Assembly: GCA_023846275.1 (NCBI GenBank)
Contig: JAIUJO010000087.1
Coordinates: 79,501 to 143,500 of the forward strand
Source: Vanilla planifolia
Taxonomy: Eukaryota; Streptophyta; Magnoliopsida; Asparagales; Orchidaceae
Reading direction: 5' to 3'
Length of the DNA: 64,000 nucleotides
In this document: positions 1 through 10,287 of the stretch, in pieces
Layout of the letters: each line of letters starts with the position of its first letter
Position numbering within the stretch: position 1 is the stretch's first letter
Translations under genes and position numbers: made by a program
Notes under the pieces: generated by a model
What the model was told of the DNA's origin: nothing
Databases searched by the model: none
Seen by the model: the letters and a program-made list of their open reading frames with translations, nothing else

Positions 1-3000
1 TACATGTGTGTTTGTTTGTTCATGTTCATGTGTATTTGTGTGCATGAATTTTTTTTATGTTATTAAGGGTGAGCATATGCATCCATGTGTTTTTGCATAT
101 GTGCATATATGTGTGTGGTTTTATATTTTTGTGTGTGTGTGCGTGTTTGAATTCATAGGTGTGTGAATGTGTGTCTACGTGTGTGTGTGTGGCTTTGTGC
201 ATGTGTGCTTGTTTGCAGGTGTCTATGTCTATGTGTGCATGCATGTGTGTATCAATGGTTGTGTGTGTATGTGGGTGTATGTATACATGCTGTGTGTGTG
301 TGTGCAAGGGCATGCATCTGTTTGCCTTTGTGTGCGTTTATATATATCTATGCATATTTTTATGTGTGTGGGTTGTGGATGTGTGTATGCAGGTGTATTT
401 GAGTTTGTGCATGTGTGTACCTAGGTGTGCATATGGATGTGCATGCATGTGTATGTGTATGTTTGTTCAAGTTGTTTATATGCTCATGTACATGCATGTG
501 TGGATACATGTGCATGTCTATGTGTGTGTGCATGTGCATGATTGTGAGCATGTGTATAAGTGTTTATACAAGGGGGTGTGTGTGTGCATGTGTGAATGTA
601 TGTGCATGTGTCTATTAGATTGTGTGCTTGTGTACATGTGTGTGTTTGTGTAATCGTGCATACATGCATGTGTGTGCATACATGTGTATGTGTGCATTCT
701 ATTGATTGTGTATGTGTATGAACACATGTGTAAGTTTATGTGGATGTGTACATGAGTTTGTGTATGTGCATGTGTGTCTGTGTGTGCACACATGTGTGTG
801 TATCCTTGCATGATCATGAGCATGTGCTTGCTTGCTTGTGTGTGTGCATATGTGTTAATTTATGTACATGTAGATGTACCTGTGTAGGTGCATGTGCATG
901 TATGTGTGGATGCATGTCTGAGTCTATGTTAGTGCATGTGTGTGCATTAGTGTTCATATGCGCATGTGTGTATGTGTGTGTGTGTTTGTGTGTGGATATA
1001 TGTGTGCATGTGTGTAGGTATATGTGTGCATGCATGTTTGTTGATGTGTGTGCATATTTGTTCATGTAAGCATGCATGTGCATGTGTGTGTGTGCATTTA
1101 CACCTTTTTGTGTATGTATGTACACGTGTGTGTGTGTCGATTCGCACTTTTGTGTACCCACTCACACATGTGTGTGTGGGTGAGTTTATGTAATTGTGCA
1201 TGTGTTTATGTCGGTCTGTGTGTCTGCGTGCATGTGTGTTTATATATATATATATGTATGTCTATGCAAATGTGTGCCTATGTTATTATGCATGTGTCCA
1301 TATGAGTATTTGTTCATGTGCATGTGTGTATTTGTGCATGTGAGTGGATGCATGTGTATGTGTGTGTTCATGTATGTATATGTACATGTGTTTGTGTCTG
1401 TGTGTATGTGTGTATGTATGTCTAGGTGCATTTGCTTGCATGTGAGTATGTGCATACTTTTACATGTGAATGTGCATATGCATGTGTTTGTACATATATG
1501 TTTATGCATGTGTGTGCTTTTGTGTATGTGTGCATGTGTGTGTGTGTACATGGTAAGAGTGTGTGAGTATGTGAATGTGTGTATGTTTGTATGTGTGTAT
1601 GTGTGTGTATGTGTGAATGTGCATGCATGTGTGCTCATGTACATACATGTGCATGTGCATGTTTGTGCCCTTGTTTGTTTGTGTGTTGTGTGCTTGTGCA
1701 TGTGCAGACATGTGTGTGTGTGTGCATGTGTGCATGTTTTTATGTATAGGTGCACATGTCTGTATGGCTATGCGTATGCATGTATGTGTGTGTGACTGAG
1801 TCTATTTGTCATTATGTGCATTTGAGGGAGAGTTTGTGCATCCGTGCATGGTGTTTGCATGAGTATAAATGTGAGTTTGTGTGTGAAAGCACGTGTATAC
1901 ATCTAGAAGCATGCATGTGTGCAAACATTTGTGTGTGCTAACATGTGTTTGTGTGTGTGCATATGTTTGTGTGTATGAATGTTTGTACTTGTATGTGTGC
2001 ATGTGCACATTCTTGTGTGCACGTGCATGTTTGTGTGTGTGCATGAATGTGTGTGCTTGTATGTGCATGTGCAAGTGCATTTGTGTGTGTTCATTTCTAC
2101 TTGTTTGTTCATGTGTGGGTGCATGAGTGTGTACATGCATTCATGTGTGAGTTCATACACGTGTGCATGTGTGTATGTATGTGTTTTGGGTGGGTAGGTA
2201 GGTGTGCATGTTTTTGGGTGGGTGGTGGGTGTGTGCATGTAAGTGCATGCACATGTGCTTGTGTGTGTGCATTTATATGTGTGTCTGTGTCTTTGTAAGT
2301 GCATTTTTTGTGTGCATTTGTGTGTGTCTGTACGTTCACATGCACTTGTGGGTGTGATCATATACGTGTGTGTTACATGTACATGTGTGCACAGTTTCAT
2401 GTGTATGTGAGTGCTTACATGCTTGTGTTGCCTCTATGTGTATGTGTACATACGTGTGTGTGTTTCTTTATGTATGTTTGTATAGGTGTAAGTGTGTGCG
2501 AACTTGTATGTGTATGTGTGTGCATGTGCACACATGTGAATGTGTTTTGGTGTGTGTGAGTGTGTTCAAGATAGTGCATGTGCATATGTGTGTGTGTATG
2601 CATGTTTTTGTTTGTGTGTGTATGTGTATGTGCATGTGCATGGAGGTGTGTGTTTATGCATGTGTGTATGTGTGTGGGTGCATTCGTGTGCATGTGTGTG
2701 TGCATGCATATAGGTGTGTACATGTTTGCTTGTCCTCCTGAGTTTATGTGTAAGCTCATGTGAGTAAGTGCATGTGCACATGCATGTATGCATGTCTGTA
2801 CTACATGTGCATGTGCATGGTGTGTGGGTGTGTGTGTGTGTTTGTACATGCATTTGTGTGTGTATACATGTGTTAATGTTTTTATGTGTCTGCAAGTGTG
2901 CATGTGTGCTTATGTTTGTCTTTGTATGCTTGTGTCTATATGTCTGTGTGTGCATACCCACTTGTGTGTGCACATGTATGTGATGCACCGACAAGTGCAT

Positions 3001-4675
3001 GCAGGTGTGGGTGTGTGTGTGCATGGTTATGCATGTGTGTGTTTGCATGTGTGCATGTGTGCTTATGTTTTTGTGCACATATGTGTGTGCATGTGTTCTT
3101 TTGTGTAGGTGTGAGTATGTGTGTTTGTATGCATATGTGTGTGCTTGTGCATATGCATGTGCACATGCATATGTGTGTATGCATGTCTATTTATGCATAT
3201 ATCTTTGTGCAAGTTTATGTGTGTGCAAGTGTGCACATGTTTTTATATGTGTGTATACATGAACATATTTCAGTTTGTTCATTTATGCATGTGTGCATGC
3301 ACATGCTTGTACATCAATGCATGCATTTGGATGTGTGTGTGTGTATGTCTTTTTACGTGCTTGTGTGAGTGCACATGTGCTTATTTGTGCTTTTTGTGTG
3401 TGGGTGTATTAGTTGTGCACGCTTGTGCATGTCTAAATGTGTGTGCCTCAATGTGTGCATGAGTGTGCATGTGTGTGTTTATTAATGCATGCAATGGCTT
3501 TCATATATATTTGGGTGCTTGTCTATATATATATATCTGTGTGTGTGTGTGTACATAAGTGTGCATATCTATGAGCTTTCGTATGTGTGAGTGTGTGCCT
3601 ATGCTTATGTGTGTACATGTTCTTATGTAGGTGCATGTGTGTGTGTGCATGCATGCATGTGCATGTTTGTGTGTGTGTGTGCAAAAATGTATGTGTATCT
3701 ATGCATGTGTGCACATGTGTGCTCATGTGTTCCTATGTGTGTATTTTTGGTTGCCTACCTATGTGCATGTTGCGCATGTGTAGAAGCATGCTTGTGCATG
3801 TGTGCATGTCTACTTGTTTTGGTGTACGTGTGTATGTGTGCATTTATTTTTATTCCTTATACATGTATGTGCATGTGCATAAACAATGTGTAAGTTTGTG
3901 TGCATGTTTGAATTGTGTGTGTGAGTATGTACATGTGTGTGTTTTCTTTGTGTGTATGTGTGCATATGCAGGTGTGTTAGTGTGTCTATTGGCTGTGTTG
4001 TGTCTATTGTGTATTTGTGTGTCCACATGTGTGCATGTGCATAGGTGTGTGTGTATGCATGTGCATGTGAGTGTGTACGTGTATGTTGCATGTGCACGTG
4101 CATTTATCTGTGTGTGCATGCAAATGTTTTTCACACATGCATGTGTGCATTCATGCACATATTGATGTGGACGTGCATGTGTGTGTGTGTAAATGTGTGC
4201 ATGCAAGTGTGTGTTTGTCCATTTATGTTTTTTTGTGCATGTGTTTGTACACTTGCATGTGATTATGTGTTTGTGCATGCATGTGTGTGATTGTGTGTTG
4301 GTGCATGTGTGTGTATGTGTTTATGTGACTATGCGCATGCATATGTATGTGTGTATGTGTTTTCATGCATGTGTATGTGCATGTGTGTACCTTCATGTGT
4401 GTATGTAAGTGTTCATTTGGGGGTGTGCAAGTGGGTGTGTGTGTGTGTGTGTGCATCTATATATGTGACCTAATGTGTGTCGATGTGCATGGTGTGTGTG
4501 TGTGTGAGTACAACTATGTGCATATGCATTTTTGTTTACACACGAGCATAATGCATGTGTGGGTGCGTGTGTGTGTGCATGTGTGTGTGTGCATATACAT
4601 GTGTCTATATGTGTGTGTGTGTGTGTGATTGCATGTGCCTGTGTTAGTTTGTATGCATCTGACTTGCATGTGTTA
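1..4675 (+). repeat. Degenerate TG-rich array, left block
   Basis: The stretch is built almost wholly from TG, CA and TA steps (blocks such as TGTGTGCATGTG), with short T-runs that shift the phase. The + strand is strongly T/G-rich and the array reads in one direction throughout. It starts before the window and ends near 4,675, where ordinary mixed-composition sequence begins. Long open frames of Cys/Val/Met or His/Thr occur on both strands, but an alternating pyrimidine-purine sequence cannot form TAA, TAG or TGA in any frame, so they carry no evidence of coding. I see no gene, promoter or RNA in it. It is most likely an old, mutated simple-sequence or satellite array. Confidence 0.9.
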
Positions 4676-4829
4676 AGTATGCTACCAGTGTTCATCTTGA
4701 GCTAAAAAGAACTCTCCATGAAATTCATAGTTGCATTACTTATAGCTTCCTTGTTTATAGGCAAAGCTAATTTGGAATTTTCATTCCAAGACCAAAGAGA
4801 AGGCTTGTATCCATGTGCTTCGTAATACA
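4676..4829. other. Short unique-looking stretch, no recognised gene
   Basis: Mixed-composition DNA between the TG array and the 21-bp minisatellite. On the minus strand about 40 codons are open through this stretch, ending in a stop near 4,720, but I do not recognise the translation. It may be part of the same decayed element as the possible fragment at 5,192-5,374, since both read on the minus strand. That link is inference only. Confidence 0.4.
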
Positions 4830-5150
4830 TCAATCATATTCATATATTTCAAAATCATATTTAGATACTTCAAAATCATATTCAAATACATCAAAATCAT
4901 ATTCAGATACTTCAAAATTCATATTCAAATACTTCAAAATCATATTCAGACGCTTCATAACCATATTCAAATACTTCAAAATCATATTCAGATGCTTCAT
5001 AATCATATTCAAATACTTCAAAATCATATTCAAATATTTTATAATCATATTCAGATACTTCAAAATTATATTAGAAAACTTCATAATTATATTCATATAC
5101 TTCATAGTCATATTTAGATACTTCATAATCATATTCAGGTACTTCAAAAT
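4830..5150. repeat. 21-bp minisatellite, about 15 degenerate copies
   Basis: Tandem copies of a 21-bp unit combine CATATTCA with a variable [A/G]ATACTTCAAAAT or [A/G]ATGCTTCATAAT part. Because 21 is seven codons, open frames persist on both strands: about 117 codons at 4,813-5,166 on plus and about 105 at 4,830-5,147 on minus. The minus frame nearest 4,830 repeats a seven-residue Asp-Phe-Glu-Val-Ser-Glu-Tyr motif. A one-base slip near 4,917 moves the rest into another frame, giving Lys-Tyr-Leu-Asn-Met repeats. Nothing suggests a promoter or a conserved domain, so I call it non-coding minisatellite. A remnant of a repetitive coding segment is a weaker alternative. Confidence 0.85.
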
Positions 5151-5191
5151 ACAATATAAAATATAGCCATCCTCACCCTATTATGTCAACA

Positions 5192-5374
5192 TCACAAGGC
5201 TCTTATCGATTCTTGTTTAAGCACAATGGGGGAGCAAGCCAAAATAGAAAAACTTAAATTTGGTTTAGGGATAATTAGGCTCAAAGTGATGACTTCTATT
5301 GCATAAAGGTGACACTCTACCACAAAGTTATATTCCTTCTCAAACCCATTAAGAAATAGAGCTAACGAACACAA
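5192..5374 (-). pseudogene. Possible decayed retroelement fragment (weak)
   Basis: A 60-codon open frame on the minus strand starts with LALFLNGFEKEYNFVVE. That is loosely like the Leu-rich 'LL.SLP..Y..FV' stretch of plant Ty1/copia-type Gag (UBN2) proteins. Only about 17 residues resemble the family, and the rest does not match anything I recognise. There is no zinc knuckle, protease or LTR nearby. The base composition here is ordinary, unlike the surrounding repeats, which fits a scrap of a once-coding element. Chance resemblance remains quite possible. Confidence 0.22.
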
Positions 5375-5394
5375 ACTAAGAACTAAGACTAATC

Positions 5395-5714
5395 TAATTA
5401 AAAAATCAACTCGAAATTTGAATTTATAGTCTAATAATTTAAAAAAATTCTAATAATCTTAATAAAATATTAAAGATCTAAAAAATAATTAAATAAATCT
5501 AAATCTAAATATAAATAAACCTAAATATAAATAATAATAGTAATATTAAATAATAATAATAAATGATAATAGTAATAGATTAATTAATAATAATAAACTA
5601 ATATAATATATAATAGATATAAATAAATACATAGATAAATAAAATAATAGAATAGAAATGATATAATATATAATATATAATAGAAAATATAAAAGATATA
5701 ATAGAAAATAACTA
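5395..5714. repeat. AT-rich simple-sequence stretch
   Basis: Almost pure A/T with irregular TAA, ATAA and AATATA steps, for example AATAATAATAG and TATAATATATAATAG. No ORF of note, no clear periodicity and no match to the 400-bp satellite further right. It separates the possible retroelement scrap from the plastid-derived block. Confidence 0.75.
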
Positions 5715-6151
5715 TCTTTTTTTGTATACTTTTTGCTACCGTGCCCTTACATAATCGATAAGATCATATAGATATCCCTTCAACACAACATAGGTCATCG
5801 AAAGGATCTGAAACGACTCACCAAAGAATAAAAGCCAGGATCTTTCTTATCATCAAATAAATTCCCTATTGAATAGTGCATAACCGCATGGATGAGCTCA
5901 CACTAACCTATCAATTTTTTATCCAATTTGGAATTTTCCTTTGGAGGTATCAGGAAGGCATTGGAAATTGAAAACGTGAATGGATTGGGCTGATTACTCT
6001 TTAAGATAGAGTGGAAGAAGGGAGGAGATTCCCAAATGAAGAAAAGGATAAAATTCTTTTGAAAGAATTTAATGAGGACTCGTATGAGGTGAAAATCTCA
6101 CGTACAGTTCTGTAGAGTGATAGGAAAGGTGACTTATCTGTCAAAGTTTCT
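5715..6151 (+). pseudogene. rps12: Plastid rps12 trans-intron, 3' half (NUPT)
   Basis: This segment lies directly upstream of an rps12 exon 2 remnant. It matches, from memory of seed-plant plastid genomes, the exon-2-proximal half of the trans-spliced rps12 group II intron, which lies in the rps12-trnV(GAC) spacer. Recognisable blocks include CATAGGTCATCGAAAGGATC near 5,789, GTGCATAACCGCATGGAT near 5,876 and GATAGAGTGGAAGAAGGGAG near 6,005. In plastids this half-intron pairs with a separate half transcribed with exon 1. Here it has many substitutions and small indels and sits between AT-rich DNA and a CA array, so it is a nuclear (less likely mitochondrial) insertion with no splicing role. 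The left edge is uncertain by some tens of bases. Confidence 0.82.
6077..6110 (+). other. Group II intron domain V remnant, decayed
   Basis: The 34-base hairpin ends in a GAAA loop flanked by GAGGT and ATCTC, as in plastid domain V. The lower stem is damaged. The usual start GAGCCG reads GACTCG here, so the catalytic AGC triad is ACT, and the 3' strand reads ACAGTTC instead of ACGGTTC. Two base pairs of the lower stem are therefore lost. In functional group II introns this domain is the catalytic core. The losses fit DNA that is no longer under selection. Domain VI-like sequence follows up to 6,151. Confidence 0.8.
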
Positions 6152-6314
6152 ACTATCACCCTAAAAAAATCAAACTCTGTCTTATGTAAAGTTGCCAGAG
6201 TATGATTAACCTCTGGATTGCAAATTACTACTTATATACATGATTAACCTTTGGATTGCAAATTACTACTTATATGGTATTGGCCATAACTTATCTAAAG
6301 ATTTTGTATCTTTA
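6152..6314 (+). pseudogene. rps12: rps12 exon 2 fragment, plastid-derived
   Basis: The reading frame from 6,152 gives TITLKKSNSVLCKVARV and then a TGA stop at 6,203, matching plastid ribosomal protein S12 from codon 39, the start of exon 2, where the family has TITPKKPNSALRKVARVR. The stop replaces an Arg codon (CGA to TGA). A 38-bp tandem duplication then shifts the frame and adds a second stop at 6,245. After it, GIGHNLSKDFVSL matches the family's GIGHNLQEHSVVL. Homology ends at about 6,314, where the CA array begins, so roughly the last third of the protein is missing. Exon 1 is not in the window. Non-functional relic. Confidence 0.9.
6203..6278 (+). repeat. 38-bp tandem duplication inside the rps12 relic
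   Basis: TGATTAACCTCTGGATTG at 6,203 recurs as TGATTAACCTTTGGATTG at 6,241. The copies share about 35 of 38 positions, differing at one internal base and at the 3' edge. Only one copy exists in plastid rps12, so the duplication arose after transfer. At 38 bp it is not a multiple of three, and it breaks the frame. Confidence 0.9.
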
Positions 6315-6681
6315 GATATGTACCCACACATGCATGCATAGCAAACACACACATGCCCACACACCTATGTGTGCATACGCATAGACACACACACCCACTC
6401 ACATGTGCACACATGTAGGCATGCACATGCATGCATACACACTCCTAGGCACACATACATTTACACACTCACACATGCACATCGACCCACACACACATGC
6501 AAACGCACATGAACACATACAAAAACACATGCACACATGTAGAAAAAAGAAAATTCCCACATGCACACATGTAGAAACAAGACAATTCACATATGCATAC
6601 AAATGCAAAATCAAACATAGACACAAACTTGTTGACATACACTTGCACACATACATGCACACACACAAACACACTAACACA

Positions 6682-6716
<35 letters not shown>

Positions 6717-9700
6717 CTCCCGCCACCACACTCACACATGCACATGCAAATACATGCATGTGTGTACACACACACCCAAACCCACATTCATATAGAATCA
6801 CACTACAATCACATAGATATTCATAAACATGCACGTGCATGCTAACAAAGACACCCAACACATGCAAATAAACACAAACACATGCACACATGCAGACACA
6901 AACAAGTTCACACATGCATACAAATGCGTAATCAAACAAAGACACAAACACATTCACATATACATGTACACATACTGCACACATGCCAACAGGCACACAC
7001 ACACACATCTCTCACACCACACACACACATGCACACATACACATGCATGATGTACACACACACTCAAACTCGTATTCACATGAGGACACACTATAATCAC
7101 ATATAGACATTCGTAAACATGCACATGCATGCTGAAAAAACACACATGTATATAGATGCATGAGCACACCCACACATACATATGTGCACACACACACATA
7201 TGCACACTCACACATATAGAAAACTACACCCACACATTCACATGCAAACATGCAAACACACACAAGCATACACACATGCATACTCGTACACACATGTGAG
7301 CACATACACACCCACAGATACACACACACACAACATGCACACACACATGCACACACACATGTGCATGCATACACATAGACACACACACGCACACACACAC
7401 ACATATGAACAGCCACACTCATAAACACACATGCTCATGAAAGCAAGCATGCAAACACACATGCCCACAACCACACAGAAAAGCACAAATGAACACATAA
7501 ATGTATACACACACCACCCACACCCACACATGCACACACAAATTAGCACTCATACACATAGAAATGTATACCCCTACACAAACATGTACACATACATACA
7601 CACACCCATACTTGCACACACACACACACATGCACATATTGAGGCACAGACACATGCACACATAGGTACACAATCGCATATGCTTGCACACACACATGCA
7701 GACACTCACGGATAGATAGACACACATGTAGAAAAACACAACATCACACTCACACGCACTACCACACACATACACATGCATACATAAACGTGTACACACA
7801 TTCTTGCACACATATACACATGAATGGACATGCACATGCCTTAATACACACACACACATACACAGTCACGCACAGGCAAGCACACACATGCAAATGGGCA
7901 TACAGAGATGCACACACATAGAAATTCACATAAACTTATAGAGACTCAAGCATCTGAACATAGTAATGCACACACATAGACATATACACACGTGTGTGAT
8001 CACTCACCCACATAAATATGAACACATACACTCACATGCACACACATACAGAAATGCAAAAATATGTGCACATATACTCACAAACATGCATACACAAAGA
8101 CACACATGTTCACACACACTAACATACATGAACACACATTCCCATGAACATGGACATAAACCTACACAAACAGAAATACGCCCACATTGGCACACACAAC
8201 CACACTCATGCATGCACACACACACATAGACACTTACAAACAAGCACACACACACATGCACACATGGATAATGCACAAACATACTTGCCTAGATGCTGAC
8301 AAAAACATACATACACACACAAGCACACCCACATACTAACACATACTCGCACACACAGACACACAAACAAACATATAGGCATAAGAGCACACATAAACAC
8401 ACACACAAATGCACACACATAGGCTTACATACACATGCACACACACCCATGCATGTGCATTGTGCAAATGCTCACATCCACACACATACAAACAAATGCA
8501 CGTGTACACATACACAGACATAAACACACACAACCAAGCAAACAAGCAAGCACAAACACACACATGTGTATGCACACACACTAACACTCACACACACATG
8601 CACATGCACACACAGACATGCTCACAAGTAGACGTGCACACACACACACAAATACACCTAGACCAACACAACTACACTCGTACAGATAGACACCCATAAG
8701 CACACACACAAATTTGTTAACACACATACATGTACAGACACAAATGCACACACACACACATGTGCACCCACGAACACACACACACATGCATACATGTACA
8801 CACAAACCCACACATGCACAACCACACACATGCATATGCTTACACACACATAAACATACACATACACATGCATAATGACAACCACACACATACACACACA
8901 CACATAATGACATCCGCACACACATACACACACACACACATAAAACCCACACATGCACTCATGCATACATGCACATAGACAAACAAAAACAAATGCACGT
9001 GGACATGTAAGCACAAGATGTACCCTTACACACTTATAAATAGCTAGATGCACACATATGCATGCACATGCATACACATTTACATACACATAAAAACAAA
9101 CACAAATACACACATGCTTACATATGCACTCATGCATGCACACCTACACAGAAGCACACATGCATAGAAGCATAACCTACACACACACACAAACATATAA
9201 AGACATACATAGACACATGAACACACATATATAAATACATACATACACACACATTCATGAACACACTTACACACTCACCCACATGCTCACACATGAATAA
9301 CCACACACAAATGGACACACACAACACGCATGCACATGCACACATTGGAATGAGTGTACACAGAGCCACAAGTACACAAAGGCACACTTGTACACACAAT
9401 CAAGCAAACTCACATGCACACACACATACATGCAAATTGACACATACACACACATATACACATACTTGCACACACACACGCACACACACACACACACTTA
9501 TACAAATGTGTACACATGCATGAAAATATGCTTGCATGTATGAACACATAAACAATTGCATGCACACAAGTGCACACCCACACATAGACAAGATCACACA
9601 TACCCACAAGTACACATGAACACACTCAAACACACAGACGCACACTGCACACGTGCATGCACACACATAAGAATAGACATTGGCATAAACACCCACACAT

Positions 9701-10287
9701 GCACATACATATACACACATCTATGCACATATGCTTGGATAAATGTGCACACCTACACACATGCATGCAAATACATGCACATGCATGCACCCAAACACAC
9801 ACACACACTTGCACAAGCACTTACACATGCACATGCACATGTGCACAAAATCTCATACATATGCCAAAAACACAAACCTACTCAAACACATACATGCACA
9901 AGCACAAGCACATTGATACAAGCACCAACACATGCACACACAAGCATGTACACATGCACATGCACACTGAAAGGAACACACATAAACAAATAAATGCATA
10001 TGCACACACACACATGCAGATGCATAAGAACTCTTAGACACATACATTTGCAAGCATGTACACGCACGTATGCACAACCACACATGCATAGTCACTCACC
10101 GACATACACACACTCTCAGTCATGCATATGCACACACACACACACACACTTAAAAACCAAACACAAACACAAATGAACGTGCACAAACACGCATACACAC
10201 ACTTAAAAAGAAAACAAATATGCACACATGCATACACATACATATACACATGCACACCCACATGCATGCACACACGCACACATGCGT
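6315..10287 (-). repeat. Degenerate CA-rich array (TG array, opposite strand)
   Basis: This is the same class of sequence as 1-4,675 and 42,905-64,000, but with the CA-rich strand on plus (ACACACATGCACACAT). It begins immediately after the rps12 relic and ends at the AT satellite near 10,288. It contains a near-pure CA tract at 6,685-6,714 and local longer-period duplications (see 6,593-7,150). Open frames here are His/Thr-rich on plus and Cys/Val-rich on minus. They are explained by pyrimidine-purine alternation rather than coding. No other feature seen. Confidence 0.9.
6593..7150 (-). repeat. Longer-period duplication in the CA array (about 0.3 kb)
   Basis: Two blocks recur in the same order. 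ATGCATACAAATGC followed by AATCAAACA and AGACACAAAC is at 6,593 and again at 6,914. CACTA[C/T]AATCACATA followed by ATTC.TAAACATGCAC is at 6,801 and again at 7,089. The offsets, 321 and 288 bp, differ because of indels. This shows a diverged tandem duplication of about 0.3 kb within the array. Confidence 0.7.

Noticed and set aside
4813-5166. 117-codon plus-strand open frame
   Set aside because: It is the 21-bp minisatellite read in frame, and an equally long frame exists on the other strand.
5255-5275. Telomere-like TTTAGGG near 5,264
   Set aside because: A single heptamer with no tandem copies here or elsewhere in the window.
6152-6314. Functional rps12 gene
   Set aside because: In-frame stops at 6,203 and 6,245, a frame-shifting duplication, no exon 1 or 3' part, and a damaged domain V.
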